Below are positions 20,572 through 28,158 of a stretch of DNA of 64,000 nt, in pieces. Source of the DNA: a virus. The DNA lies in IMG/VR virus record IMGVR_UViG_3300023175_000005, positions 62,001-126,000 of that record; one strand, 5' to 3'. The position numbers were made by a program, and so were the translations under genes. Every line of letters starts with the position of its first letter. Position 1 is the stretch's first letter. Under the pieces are notes generated by a model that saw only the letters and a program-made list of their open reading frames with translations, was not told the origin of the DNA and made no database searches.

Positions 20572-20904
20572 TTATACTTCCAAATAACTTATTGTCGCAT
20601 TCAGTTTATCCGAATCCGGACTAATCATTACTATTCTGTCACCTTCTTCTAAAATCAATCTCTCAACATTAAAAGAAAATGTTTCCTGAGCAGGCATAGA
20701 TATATTGTTAAGGACTTTATTATCGTCTGATTTAACTCCGCCACTTCCTTGTATTACATGCATATCAAAACTACTGTCGTTTACAGATGTTATCGAAGTA
20801 GAATAGTTGCTAACTAACACGGTCGTGATGGCATATTTCTTTCCTGCTGGAACATCTAGCAATGTTGTATCAGTTTCGAGTATTTTTACACTGTTAATCG
20901 CCAT
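20572..20904 (-). CDS. Small virion-type beta protein, 110 residues
   Basis: Not recognised by name. The sequence alternates short hydrophobic strands with polar turns (KKYAITTVLVSNYST, ERLILEEGDRIVMI) and ends TISYLEV, consistent with a compact beta-sandwich such as a decoration, head-fibre or fibre-attachment protein. It has no Cys cluster, signal peptide or membrane segment. Its stop codon directly abuts the 2328-residue giant gene, and its start lies 9 bp after the 441-residue gene, so all three probably share a transcript. Function is inferred from context only. Confidence 0.7.
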   Translation of the reverse strand: MAINSVKILETDTTLLDVPAGKKYAITTVLVSNYSTSITSVNDSSFDMHVIQGSGGVKSDDNKVLNNISMPAQETFSFNVERLILEEGDRIVMISPDSDKLNATISYLEV

Positions 20905-20913
20905 CTTTCTTCC

Positions 20914-22239
20914 TTAAAAAATAATACTATAAAGCAGAGCTTTATTCCTGCTTATTAATTCGTCTTGTGTACCTAATTCGTTTATAAAATATAAACCTGT
21001 GCCGCCATCAGCTTCGTCTTTTGCATATATCTTTGTACCATCAGTAGGTGGTGTATCTTCTGTATCAGTTAGTGCAGGATCTATTAATTTAGGAAACAAC
21101 ATAGGTGTTAGTACTTGTACATCACCTAAATTATTACCTGATAATTTCAAATCACTATCAAGTCCAGATGCTGAAATGGTATTTTCATCTATGGTAACCA
21201 ATGCAATTTCTGCAGATGTTTCATAAAAGTATGCAATTTCACTACCGTCTACAGTAATTCTAACATTACTTAGAGATGTAACACCATCTAGTGTACTAAA
21301 TGCTTCAACTTTTGTTGTTCCATCTGGTTCAACAGCATTAATTCTATATTGCCAATTATATTTGTGATAATCTCTAACATAATCTTTTAAGAACTGCAAA
21401 TTAGGAATAGCATCTGGTTCATACCCTGGCCAATCTGCTCCTGACAATCTGTTAGAATTTGTAGGAACATTTTTTATTTCACTGCCGTCGTATTCAGCAA
21501 GGCGTTTTTCATAATCAAGTGTGCCTGATACAGAAACAACGCCGCCTAAATTGGATCCTGGTAACAAGTTAAGATCATTACCATCTTCAGTTTTAATGCT
21601 GCTTGTATAGATACCTAAGTATCCTGAACCTTCTAAACCAAACTTAAATGCACCTGCATTTGCTTCTAACACACCGTTAGTGTATGACAATAAGTTTTCA
21701 TCGTAAAACATAACAGCATTTGGCAATGTGCCTCTGTCCATTATGATACCAGAAATTTCATCGCCACCAATACCAGTTGCAATTACTCTTTGTATATTAC
21801 CATCACTTATGTATGCAATAAACCCTGATGTATCTACAGGAGTAGTTAATGCAAAGTCTGCAAATAATTCAACTGTAGTAGGATCAACAACATTTACATA
21901 GTAAGTGTTATTGTTTAATTCTACCATTCCTAAAACATTAGTAATAATTACTTCGCTACCATCAGTAAAACTGTGAGCATCTGATAATTCTACTTGTGCT
22001 GGGTTTGCTTGTGTTATACCAACAATGTCGTATAGTGTATTAGATTGATTGTTTAGTGTTAGTGTTTTATCACTTACAATTAATTCAGACGAAGTAATCG
22101 AAGTTTGAGAGCCGTTGACATCTAAATCACCATTGATAACAACAGTGCCGGAACCTACATTAATTTCAATAGTTCCGCCATCGTTAATTGTTAACTTATA
22201 ATCGTCGACTCCATACTGTTCGATTCTAGACGCTGTCAT
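20914..22239 (-). CDS. Fibre-associated virion protein, 441 residues
   Basis: The first 70 residues (GTIEINVGSGTVVINGDLDV, then SELIVSDKTLTL) are the phage-fibre pattern G-x-L-x-V-x-G followed by a TLxLN strand, and closely match the start of the 2328-residue giant. The middle contains ITQANPAQVELSDAHSF and a FTDGSEVIITN stretch, like the small beta modules in the giant S74 fibre. Residues about 265-310 are rich in aromatic residues (YVRDYHKYNWQYRI). GGAG precedes the ATG at a good distance. A structural protein at the fibre base or a short fibre is likely; I cannot assign a T4 equivalent. Confidence 0.7.
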   Translation of the reverse strand: MTASRIEQYGVDDYKLTINDGGTIEINVGSGTVVINGDLDVNGSQTSITSSELIVSDKTLTLNNQSNTLYDIVGITQANPAQVELSDAHSFTDGSEVIITNVLGMVELNNNTYYVNVVDPTTVELFADFALTTPVDTSGFIAYISDGNIQRVIATGIGGDEISGIIMDRGTLPNAVMFYDENLLSYTNGVLEANAGAFKFGLEGSGYLGIYTSSIKTEDGNDLNLLPGSNLGGVVSVSGTLDYEKRLAEYDGSEIKNVPTNSNRLSGADWPGYEPDAIPNLQFLKDYVRDYHKYNWQYRINAVEPDGTTKVEAFSTLDGVTSLSNVRITVDGSEIAYFYETSAEIALVTIDENTISASGLDSDLKLSGNNLGDVQVLTPMLFPKLIDPALTDTEDTPPTDGTKIYAKDEADGGTGLYFINELGTQDELISRNKALLYSIIF

Positions 22240-22255
22240 TTATATCTCCAACTTA

Positions 22256-22702
22256 TTACTGTCTTGGTAGAGATACACTTAATACTGCGTTTGGTACACC
22301 TGAATCTTCTCTTGCATCTGGATGATTACCAATTTCGTAGATTACATTGTCTGCTTTGTCACCATCCGGCGGTGTTGCAGTACCTTTTGCAGTGTTTTCA
22401 ATTTGCACTGTTCTGTTACGAAGTTGTGTTACTTGATAAACTGTTGAATCAGAACCTGTTGCATCAATTCTAAATGTACCTTCTGGCATACTTCCGTTGC
22501 CTTCTGTTGTTAATTTTAGAATTTCACCTGCTGTTGGATCTGCATTATCACTATCTAAGCGTACCCAGAATTGATTAGCACCTTTTACTTTGTAAATGTG
22601 TGCTGCTGTGGTTGCTTCTGAACCACCTGTAAAATAGTGACGGCTTACAGCAATTCTACCTGAACCGTATCCTATTTTTGATTTATTAATTGGACGTCCC
22701 AT
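22256..22702 (-). CDS. Virion-type protein, 148 residues, unassigned
   Basis: The protein begins with the basic segment MGRPINKSKIGYGSG, then alternates polar beta strands (ANQFWVRLDSDNADP, TEGNGSMPEGTFRI, LRNRTVQIENTAKG) and ends SVSLPRQ. It looks like a small beta-rich structural protein. It is the first gene after a late promoter with an 80-base leader, and it heads the unit that continues into the 441-residue, 110-residue and giant virion genes. AAGGAG lies 7 bases before the ATG. I know similar-looking short proteins in marine T4-like structural clusters but cannot give a precise role. Confidence 0.7.
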   Translation of the reverse strand: MGRPINKSKIGYGSGRIAVSRHYFTGGSEATTAAHIYKVKGANQFWVRLDSDNADPTAGEILKLTTEGNGSMPEGTFRIDATGSDSTVYQVTQLRNRTVQIENTAKGTATPPDGDKADNVIYEIGNHPDAREDSGVPNAVLSVSLPRQ

Positions 22703-22785
22703 TTGTTTCTCCTTTTTGACGTTCTAAGTCTACGCGGTTGGTCTTCCGCATAAGTCCTCATCTAGAGGCTCTCCTCTTGACACAA

Positions 22786-22794
22786 GTATTTATC
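22786..22794 (-). promoter_or_regulatory. Late promoter box with structured leader
   Basis: The minus strand reads GATAAATAC. The following leader contains a hairpin AGAGG-AGAG-CCTCT and a second GCGG/CCGC hairpin before AAGGAG and the ATG at 22702. The box lies just beyond the terminator of the upstream RNA gene, so the virion unit starts here as a fresh transcript. Confidence 0.6.
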
Positions 22795-22823
22795 CAAAAG
22801 ATTAAAATGGGTTATTATGTCAT

Positions 22824-22857
22824 AAAAAAAGGCCTGCAATTATGTTGCAGACCTTTT
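22824..22857 (-). terminator. Rho-independent terminator of the RNA gene
   Basis: The minus strand gives GGTCTGCAA, a 5-base loop, TTGCAGGCC, then seven T residues. One U-G pair forms only on the minus strand, where the T run also follows the stem. It ends the transcript from the 23.1 kb promoter and would also stop read-through from the capsid genes. Confidence 0.8.
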
Positions 22858-23078
22858 CTATAATATTGATAGGTTGGACTACTGATTACCAACAACCGCA
22901 CTATGCCCCATCAGGCTCAAAACAGCACGGAACCTCACAATAGAATGGTTAATCCTACTTTTCCTGCAATGCTTTGTCTCCAAAGTCTTACAGCGCCACC
23001 ACAGCGTGTGAGTCAAGTTAATGCCTGGGTAAGCATCGTTTCCTTGCACTATCTAACTTGGACCGTCGTCTTCGTTAT
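22824..23078 (-). ncRNA. Predicted stand-alone structured RNA, about 255 nt
   Basis: This 400-bp intergenic region has no credible gene but is visibly richer in G and C than its surroundings. On the minus strand it has a sigma70 promoter at one end and a terminator at the other. Helices between them: CAAGTTA/TAACTTG (23060-23054 with 23020-23014) enclosing ATGC/GCAT; CTGTAA/TTGCAG enclosing CTTTG-GAGA-CAAAG with a GNRA loop (22993-22964); AACC/GGTT (22950-22931); CCGTGCT/AGTGCGG (22930-22896); GTTGG/CCAAC (22893-22873). Three pairs are G-U on the minus strand and would be C-A mismatches on the plus strand, so the minus strand is the RNA. I do not recognise the family: it does not look like tmRNA, RNase P RNA or a tRNA. 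Stems are seen; function is unknown. Confidence 0.7.
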
Positions 23079-23084
23079 GTTTAT

Positions 23085-23112
23085 AATATAGCATCTAAAA
23101 AAAGTTTGTCAA
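23085..23112 (-). promoter_or_regulatory. Near-consensus sigma70 promoter for the RNA gene
   Basis: The minus strand reads TTGACA (23112-23107), 16-base spacer, TATATT (23090-23085). The -35 hexamer overlaps the stop codon of the cold-shock-like gene. Transcription would start near 23078. TATAAACATA (23085-23076) overlaps and is a weaker late-box candidate, so early and late use are both possible. Confidence 0.7.
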
Positions 23113-23321
23113 CGATAATCTTGAACTTTTTTTTGAATTTTTTCAATTTTTGTTGCAATTTTTCTGTCTTTGACATCATCTGCAAAATATTGTACTCTGT
23201 CACCAATTTTTAGATCATGTAAACGTGGATCAAACACAATATCTTTACGTGTGGCTTTCCATCTATCTGGTCTAATAAATCCATGCATTTTTAATTTCTT
23301 ATATACTGTACCTGTTTCCAT
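23109..23321 (-). CDS. Cold-shock-domain-like small protein
   Basis: 70 residues. The layout follows a cold-shock beta-barrel: an opening METGTVYKKLKMHGFIRP, where HGFI matches the RNP1 region, then KDIVFDP at the RNP2 position, then LKIGDRVQYFADDVKDRK and IATKIEKI, matching the usual final G-xx-V-x-F strand and A-x-x-I strand. The tail is strongly basic. Known cold-shock proteins are about 65-75 residues and bind single-stranded RNA or DNA. The aromatic RNP residues are partly replaced, so nucleic-acid binding is inferred. It has its own late box and lies between the major capsid gene and the predicted RNA gene, a notable pairing. Confidence 0.55.
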   Translation of the reverse strand: METGTVYKKLKMHGFIRPDRWKATRKDIVFDPRLHDLKIGDRVQYFADDVKDRKIATKIEKIQKKVQDYR

Positions 23322-23336
23322 TAGTATCTCCTTACA

Positions 23337-23344
23337 GTATTTAC
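23337..23344 (-). promoter_or_regulatory. Late promoter box for the cold-shock-like gene
   Basis: The minus strand reads GTAAATAC immediately after the T run of the gp23 terminator, so termination and re-initiation are separated by no spare bases. AAGGAG and the ATG at 23321 follow within 20 bases, giving a very short leader. Confidence 0.5.
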
Positions 23345-23370
23345 AAAAAAATAGGCCCCGTAGGGCCTAT
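23345..23370 (-). terminator. Strong terminator after the major capsid gene
   Basis: The minus strand gives ATAGGCCC, loop TACG, GGGCCTAT, then a run of T. The 8-bp perfect stem is closed by C(UACG)G, an exceptionally stable tetraloop, and lies about 25 bases after the gp23 stop. Confidence 0.9.
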
Positions 23371-23393
23371 CTTAAAATTATATAATCTAAAAC

Positions 23394-24572
23394 TTACGCG
23401 AAGCTTAGGTTTGCTGTTGTTACACCAACTAGACCTAGGTAATCCGCTGCATTGCCTAAAGACGATGCTGCGTTTGATAGTTCTACATAACCGTAACGTG
23501 TCATGAATGACACTGTTGGTTCGAATGTTGATGGATCTAGTACAACACCACTGCTCATTAATGGAATGTATGGGCAGTAGAACGCTGCTGCGTCTGATTC
23601 TGATGTACCTTTGTAGCCAACTAGAACATTGTCACTACCTGCATATGTGTTTACATATACTTTCATACTGTTGTTTAGTGTACCAACCATTTTTGTGTTA
23701 GTTGGTGCTTCAAATGTACCTTCTGTTGTACGAGCAAATGCAGATGTTGTTGCACTTTGTAGTAGTGTTAGTACTGTTGGTGATACAACTGCCCAGTTAC
23801 CTGCGCCTCTGCGTGTACGCTGTGCAATCAAGTTTGCAACTCTGTTGATTTGAACTGCTAGTGCAGCATGTTCGTCACCAACAAATGTTGCTGTACCTGA
23901 TACAGCAGCTTGGTCGTATGTTTCAACCGCTGAACCTGCAAGAGTTGTTAGGCTGCGGATGATTTCCTGATCGATCTCAGCAGTAATCTCTTGAGCAAGT
24001 GCTGCCATGATTTCTGCTTCTACGTCGATGCCGTGCTGTGACTGAGCGTCTTGTGCTGACTCAAATGTCCAACGTGCGCTTAGTTTACGTGACTTTGCTT
24101 CGACTGTTTGCTTTAAGATCTGAATGCTTAGTCTGTTACCAGCAGTACCTTCTAAAGCGCCTGTTGCAGCCGCTGTATCTGAAGATGCTGTGTTACCTGA
24201 ATAACCTTCTGCAATCTTAAATGGTGATAGTGCTTCTTCACCTGCCACAGTGTTTCCACCTGCGGAACCTGTGAATGCGTCACTATAACGTACACGTAAT
24301 GTGTGAATTTGACCGACTGGACCGGTCATTGGCTGAACGCCTACCAATTCGTTAGCAATAACGGTTGGCATAACACGTCTGATCACAGGAAGGATCACAC
24401 GGTTTAGTGTTGCGATGTTACCAGCAGCAGTTGCGCCTGAAGTTGCACTCTCTGACAAATACTTGCGTGTATTTTCAAGTGTTGCCGCCATTACGGCTTT
24501 CTTGTTACCATTTAGGCCTTCAAGTAGTGCACCTTTTGTCTCCTGCCAGCGACTTTCTAGTAGTTCTGACAT
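23394..24572 (-). CDS. 23: Major capsid protein gp23
   Basis: 392 residues, the hexameric shell subunit of T4-like heads with an HK97-type fold. Diagnostic stretches are LNRVILPVIRRVMPTVIAN, VGVQPMTGPVGQIHTLRVRY and, near the C terminus, FMTRYGYVELSNAASSLGNA. The N-terminal MSELLESRWQETKGALLEG is the propeptide. A cleavage site of the gp21 type (LSE, residues 39-41) would remove 41 residues, shorter than the 65 removed in T4 (inference). It is the last head gene of the leftward series 20-21-22-23 and is followed by a very strong terminator. GGAG stands at a good distance before the ATG. Confidence 0.97.
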   Translation of the reverse strand: MSELLESRWQETKGALLEGLNGNKKAVMAATLENTRKYLSESATSGATAAGNIATLNRVILPVIRRVMPTVIANELVGVQPMTGPVGQIHTLRVRYSDAFTGSAGGNTVAGEEALSPFKIAEGYSGNTASSDTAAATGALEGTAGNRLSIQILKQTVEAKSRKLSARWTFESAQDAQSQHGIDVEAEIMAALAQEITAEIDQEIIRSLTTLAGSAVETYDQAAVSGTATFVGDEHAALAVQINRVANLIAQRTRRGAGNWAVVSPTVLTLLQSATTSAFARTTEGTFEAPTNTKMVGTLNNSMKVYVNTYAGSDNVLVGYKGTSESDAAAFYCPYIPLMSSGVVLDPSTFEPTVSFMTRYGYVELSNAASSLGNAADYLGLVGVTTANLSFA

Positions 24573-24582
24573 TGTCTTCTCC

Positions 24583-25671
24583 TTAATTTAAACCAGCAAG
24601 TCTTTTCATGTCCACAACGTTTGTGTCAATCTGCTTGCTGTCTGAACTAATTTCTCTATTGCCTGTTACTTCTGTTGCCTCTGTAAGTGGTGCCTTCTGC
24701 TTTGCTGGACTTTTACCGTCAATAACTGATGGTAGGTACTTGTCAAACGACTCACGTAGTTTTGTAGTCTGAACTGTTTCCAGTAAATCCGTCATAATGT
24801 CTTTTTGGTCTTTGCTCAATGGTGAAACAAGTTCACTCATGATTTTAGCACGTTCTTGTGCTTCAACAAGACGCTTAACTTCTGCATCTTTGCTTTCTGC
24901 AATTTCCTTTGCTTTCGTTACGAAAGTTTTTGCTTCTGCAATTTGTTTATTTTTTGCGTCAACAATTTTTAAGAGTTTTGCAGTTTCTGATTTTTCATTT
25001 AGATGTGAGTTCATGTACTCAGATGTAAATGCTTCAAAAATCTTACGTCCAAAATCATTTTTGCGAGCCGCTTCAATATCTTCTTTTAATTGAGATATTT
25101 CTGCTTTAAGACCGGTAGATACAACATTTTCAATTGCTGTTGCACTTCTTTCGATAAAGTTCTTACGTACTTTTTCGAAGTGAGCCTTAGCTTCACGTAC
25201 TAAACGTACTTTTGTTTCAGCCAGGTCCTTTTTATCTTCTTGGAACTCTGCAATTTCTGATGCAAGTTGCTCTACTACGAAATCTTCTAACACTGAAAAC
25301 TTAGTTGCCATTGTTTTTTGATCTTCGTGTAGTTCTGAAATTTCATTTGCTAGTGTCTTAGTTACAAACTGAGACATTAGATCCGCATTTTCCTTCATTG
25401 CTACAGCATACTTTGCTTTTTGTTCTGCAAGTTGCTTACGATCTTCGTGGAATTCTGCCATTTCTTCTGAAAGTTTTTCAGATACCATAGCGTCAATTGC
25501 TTCGATCATAACACCTTTATCGTGCTCATATTTCTTAGCAAACTCCTCACGTAGTTCTGCTGTAACAGCAAGTTTATTTTCTTGAACTTTTGCGTCAAAT
25601 GCTTCTTGAATTTCAGATGCCATTTGCTCTGTAATTGCATCGCTCTCTAAAAGGTCTTTGATAGCTTCCAT
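24583..25671 (-). CDS. 22: Prohead core scaffolding protein gp22
   Basis: 362 residues, almost entirely charged coiled coil with EFHEDRK, ELHEDQK and EFQEDKK repeating about every 45-55 residues. This is the expected make-up of the T4 scaffold that fills the prohead and is degraded by gp21 before DNA packaging. The acidic N terminus (MEAIKDLLESDAITE) and the conserved C-terminal SPLSKDQKDIMTDLLETVQ and DMKRLAGLN are typical of marine gp22. It lies between the protease gp21 (12-bp gap) and gp23 (10-bp gap), exactly the T4 order. The EDRK-type repeats suggest internal duplication of a helical segment. Confidence 0.95.
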   Translation of the reverse strand: MEAIKDLLESDAITEQMASEIQEAFDAKVQENKLAVTAELREEFAKKYEHDKGVMIEAIDAMVSEKLSEEMAEFHEDRKQLAEQKAKYAVAMKENADLMSQFVTKTLANEISELHEDQKTMATKFSVLEDFVVEQLASEIAEFQEDKKDLAETKVRLVREAKAHFEKVRKNFIERSATAIENVVSTGLKAEISQLKEDIEAARKNDFGRKIFEAFTSEYMNSHLNEKSETAKLLKIVDAKNKQIAEAKTFVTKAKEIAESKDAEVKRLVEAQERAKIMSELVSPLSKDQKDIMTDLLETVQTTKLRESFDKYLPSVIDGKSPAKQKAPLTEATEVTGNREISSDSKQIDTNVVDMKRLAGLN

Positions 25672-25683
25672 GATTTTCTCCTT

Positions 25684-26307
25684 TTATTGGAGCCTGTCTA
25701 TTATTTTAAATAGACTCTCTGCAATATATTTTTGTGCCTTTTTATCGCCTTGAACTTCCTTAGAAGTTAGTATTGCCTTGTATCCACCATTCATATTCAT
25801 TAGGTGTTCATAAATTGGTGTAGGATAAGCACCTGGTGCGCTCGGTTGAGCAACAACATCTACAGTGATTATCTCAAATTCTGATACTTCGCCGGATCCA
25901 TCTTCTTTTACGTTTCCAGATCCACGTGACGAAACCCCAAGTTTAACGCCGCTTTCTAGCATTGTTTTAACAAGGGATCCCATCGGTGTTGGTAAAATTT
26001 TTAACTTGCCGTAACCGTTTGGGCCATCCATCCACATATCTGTGATCATATGACTTACACGATCTAAGTTAATGTTTAGTCCTTCAGGATGATCAACTTC
26101 GCCACACACTGAGTATCCGCCGGCTATCTGATCATTAAGAGTTTGGACAGCCCTGCTAATCTCTTGTACAGGATAGACACGCTGATTGGCGTTTCTAACA
26201 CCGCCTTGTATGCAAATACCTTTCATGTAAAGGTCTTTGCCTTCGTTAGCAGACTCAACGACCATTCTGGCCTGGTCAAAACTCATATGTTCACGTAGTA
26301 AATTCAT
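25684..26307 (-). CDS. 21: Prohead core protease gp21
   Basis: 207 residues, the serine protease that matures the prohead by cutting core proteins and gp23 after (I/L)-x-E. CGEVDHPEG carries the catalytic His (His73) and LGVSSRGSG the Ser (Ser126 or 127); VSEFEIITVDVVAQPSAPGA is the conserved C-terminal block. The N-terminal MSFDQARMVVESANEGKDLYM is typical. Its length is close to T4 gp21 (212). It stands between the acidic core protein and gp22, as in T4. Self-cleavage is expected from the family. Confidence 0.95.
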   Translation of the reverse strand: MNLLREHMSFDQARMVVESANEGKDLYMKGICIQGGVRNANQRVYPVQEISRAVQTLNDQIAGGYSVCGEVDHPEGLNINLDRVSHMITDMWMDGPNGYGKLKILPTPMGSLVKTMLESGVKLGVSSRGSGNVKEDGSGEVSEFEIITVDVVAQPSAPGAYPTPIYEHLMNMNGGYKAILTSKEVQGDKKAQKYIAESLFKIIDRLQ

Positions 26308-26331
26308 CCGTTCGTCCTATTATACTGCTGC

Positions 26332-27300
26332 TTAAGAGCCCATCATCGACTTTTTATTGTCAGCAGTCTCTGGCTTGCCCTTTTTCTCAGCGCCATGGCC
26401 AGGTTGTGACTTCATTGATTTTGAAGCCTTACCGCCTGGAACATTTACGTTCCCTGCGTTATCTTCTTTAGGAGCACCGGCACCTGTGCCTTCGCTTTTG
26501 CTTTCACCGCCTGCTGCGATGTTTGCTGCTGTGCCGCCCATGTTGTTTGGACCTGCTACAGTTGACTTAGTGTTTGCACCGTTGTCACCCATTGTTGCAG
26601 ATACTTTTTCTACATATTCACGCATTTGTTCGCCTGCGCTTTTTGGAGCAGTTGATTCGTCAGTTTCTTCGTCTGCTGCTTCATCTACTTCTTCGTCTGA
26701 TGCTTCGTCGACTTCTTCGTCACTTGCTTCATCTACTTCTTCGTCTGATGCTTCAAATGCATAGCCTTCTTCTTCTGGCTCTTCATCGTCGCCTGCTTCA
26801 TCACCCATCATTTTTTCAAATTCTGCTTTTAGGTCTTCTAAAGCATCTTCTAGATCCATAACTTTATCTTCTAGATCATCGTGATCCATGTCGCCTTCTT
26901 CGTCGCCTGCGTCCATGTCCATGTCGTCGCCTTCTTCGTCATCTGCACCAGCGTCTTTCATTAGGTCCATTACTGGATCATCTGCTTCTGCTTCAATGTC
27001 GTCTAGGCCAAACATTTCGTCAATGTCATCTTCTGATTCATCAACTTCTTCTTCTGATTCATCAACTTCTTCATCAGTTGCTTCGTCTAAATCATCTTCT
27101 GATTCGTCTACTTCTTCATCAGTTGCTTCATCTACTTCTTCGTCTGTAGTTTCTTCAACTTCTTCTTCTGTTTCAATAATTGATTGATAAATCTCACGTG
27201 ATTTTTCTACAACAATCTCGTGGAATAATTCTTCAGCACCTTCACGGTCTTCATTAACTAGTTTTTCGAGCATTTCCTCGAACTTATTAGTGTCAGTCAT
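26332..27300 (-). CDS. Acidic prohead core protein, gp67-like, with repeat expansion
   Basis: 322 residues. The N-terminal 45 residues (FEEMLEKLVNEDREGAEELF, then VVEKSREIYQSII) resemble the start of T4 gp67, an acidic core protein of 80 residues encoded between genes 20 and 21. The next 180 residues are very acidic low complexity built from EVDEATDE, EVDESEDD and EVDEASDE units. The last 90 are Gly/Ala/Lys-rich, with SMKSQPGHGAEKKGKPETA. Gene position matches gp67/gp68. A core role, with negatively charged peptides left in the capsid after gp21 cleavage, is inferred. A late-like box lies upstream. The expansion to four times the T4 length is unusual. Confidence 0.7.
   Translation of the reverse strand: MTDTNKFEEMLEKLVNEDREGAEELFHEIVVEKSREIYQSIIETEEEVEETTDEEVDEATDEEVDESEDDLDEATDEEVDESEEEVDESEDDIDEMFGLDDIEAEADDPVMDLMKDAGADDEEGDDMDMDAGDEEGDMDHDDLEDKVMDLEDALEDLKAEFEKMMGDEAGDDEEPEEEGYAFEASDEEVDEASDEEVDEASDEEVDEAADEETDESTAPKSAGEQMREYVEKVSATMGDNGANTKSTVAGPNNMGGTAANIAAGGESKSEGTGAGAPKEDNAGNVNVPGGKASKSMKSQPGHGAEKKGKPETADNKKSMMGS
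26640..27180 (-). repeat. Acidic low-complexity coding repeats (EVDE units)
   Basis: Short repeats of 21-24 bp encode EVDEA(S/T)DE and EVDESEDD in two clusters, about 26660-26755 and 27010-27165. The DNA copies are close enough for copy number to change by slippage. They also create Ser-rich false open frames on the plus strand. Confidence 0.75.
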
Positions 27301-27333
27301 GTTACTCTCCTTTACTGATTACAAGGCTGTCAG

Positions 27334-27342
27334 TATTATTTA
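27334..27342 (-). promoter_or_regulatory. Possible late promoter box for the gp67-like gene
   Basis: The minus strand reads TAAATAATA, containing the TAAATA core, 34 bases before the ATG at 27300, with AAGGAG between. The match is weaker than the other late boxes. Confidence 0.4.
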
Positions 27343-27366
27343 ACAAGAATGGGAAAATATACGTAG

Positions 27367-27407
27367 AAATAGGCTCAAAATGAACTATTTTGAGAAGAAT
27401 CCTATTT
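27367..27407 (-). other. Imperfect hairpin at the end of the sialyltransferase-like gene
   Basis: AAATAGG/CCTATTT and CTCAAAA/TTTTGAG arms form a two-part stem with a one-sided six-base loop, overlapping the stop codon at 27406. No clean T run follows on the minus strand, so it may be an attenuator or mRNA-stabilising hairpin rather than a full terminator. Confidence 0.4.
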
Positions 27408-28146
27408 AAAGGCTGAATTTTTTTCTAAAATCTTCAACAGTTATGTGTGTTAAGTTATCTAATCCTAATAAGTTGTCTGGTATAAAACTTGATTTGTCTT
27501 CAATCACTCTTATATATCTCACAGTGGAGTTCTTTTTTATACATGTATTTGTCTGTCTAGACCAATTTCCGTAATAAGTTGCTCTATCTTCTTTTTGTTT
27601 ATAATTTGGAGTGCCAGCAAAAATATTATTAACTTTTGTTCCGTTATCAAGTCCTTTATAATCAAAACCTAAAATATAAATTTCTTCATGGTTATGTTGT
27701 GTTGCAAGCATAAGTGCAGTAGGTCCACTACTCCATCCTAAATTTGGACTCATTAAATTAAGAGATTCTAGTCCTCTTGTGTATCTATTAGGATTTGTCC
27801 AAACCATATTATCATAGTTGTATCTTGTATCGGTAATCTCTCTTACCATCTTTGTATCAACTGCAATTAAATGATCAGGTCTAAAATCTCTGTACACTGC
27901 GTTACATGCATAAACTAAACCATATTGTTTTAATAATTCTAAAGGAATATCTTTTCTACTAGTTCCGTTACCTAATACAAATGCAATATTAGTTTTAGTC
28001 GAAGGTGTACCGTCGTCAAATTTAATTGACTTTTCTAAATGTTTTCTTAATTTATCTTTTTGTTTTTGGTAGCGTTCTAAACGTTTTCTTGCTTTTCTTT
28101 CTAGTTTAGTTTCGCCTTCGATACGATGTTTTTCTTTATCGGGCAA
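27406..28146 (-). CDS. Rossmann-like protein resembling GT42/DUF115 glycan enzymes
   Basis: 246 residues. A basic N-terminal helix (KLERKARKRLERYQKQKDKL) precedes a nucleotide-binding-like start, IAFVLGNGTSRKDI, then LVYACNAVYRDFRPDHLIAV. The GNGxSxxxI and YxxCNAxYxxF combination recalls CstII-type sialyltransferases (GT42) and DUF115 motility-associated proteins. Later LGWSSGPTALMLAT and EEIYILGFDYKG fit the second half of such a fold. The start codon is TTG with AGGAG 9 bases upstream. It sits between gp20 and the core genes, an odd place for a glycan enzyme. The family link is by motif only; a capsid role that has lost catalysis is possible. Confidence 0.5.
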   Translation of the reverse strand: MPDKEKHRIEGETKLERKARKRLERYQKQKDKLRKHLEKSIKFDDGTPSTKTNIAFVLGNGTSRKDIPLELLKQYGLVYACNAVYRDFRPDHLIAVDTKMVREITDTRYNYDNMVWTNPNRYTRGLESLNLMSPNLGWSSGPTALMLATQHNHEEIYILGFDYKGLDNGTKVNNIFAGTPNYKQKEDRATYYGNWSRQTNTCIKKNSTVRYIRVIEDKSSFIPDNLLGLDNLTHITVEDFRKKFSL

Positions 28147-28158
28147 GGCTGGTTACTC

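Noticed and set aside
22896-22930. Hammerhead ribozyme suggested by CTGATG
   Set aside because: The required CUGANGA and paired GAAA elements are not in a workable order.
22903-23091. Plus-strand open frame of 62 codons over the predicted RNA gene
   Set aside because: Composition is unlike the phage's proteins, there is no ribosome site, and the opposite strand has promoter, helices and terminator.
26357-27187. Ser-rich plus-strand frames
   Set aside because: They are the complement of the acidic EVDE repeats of the core protein.
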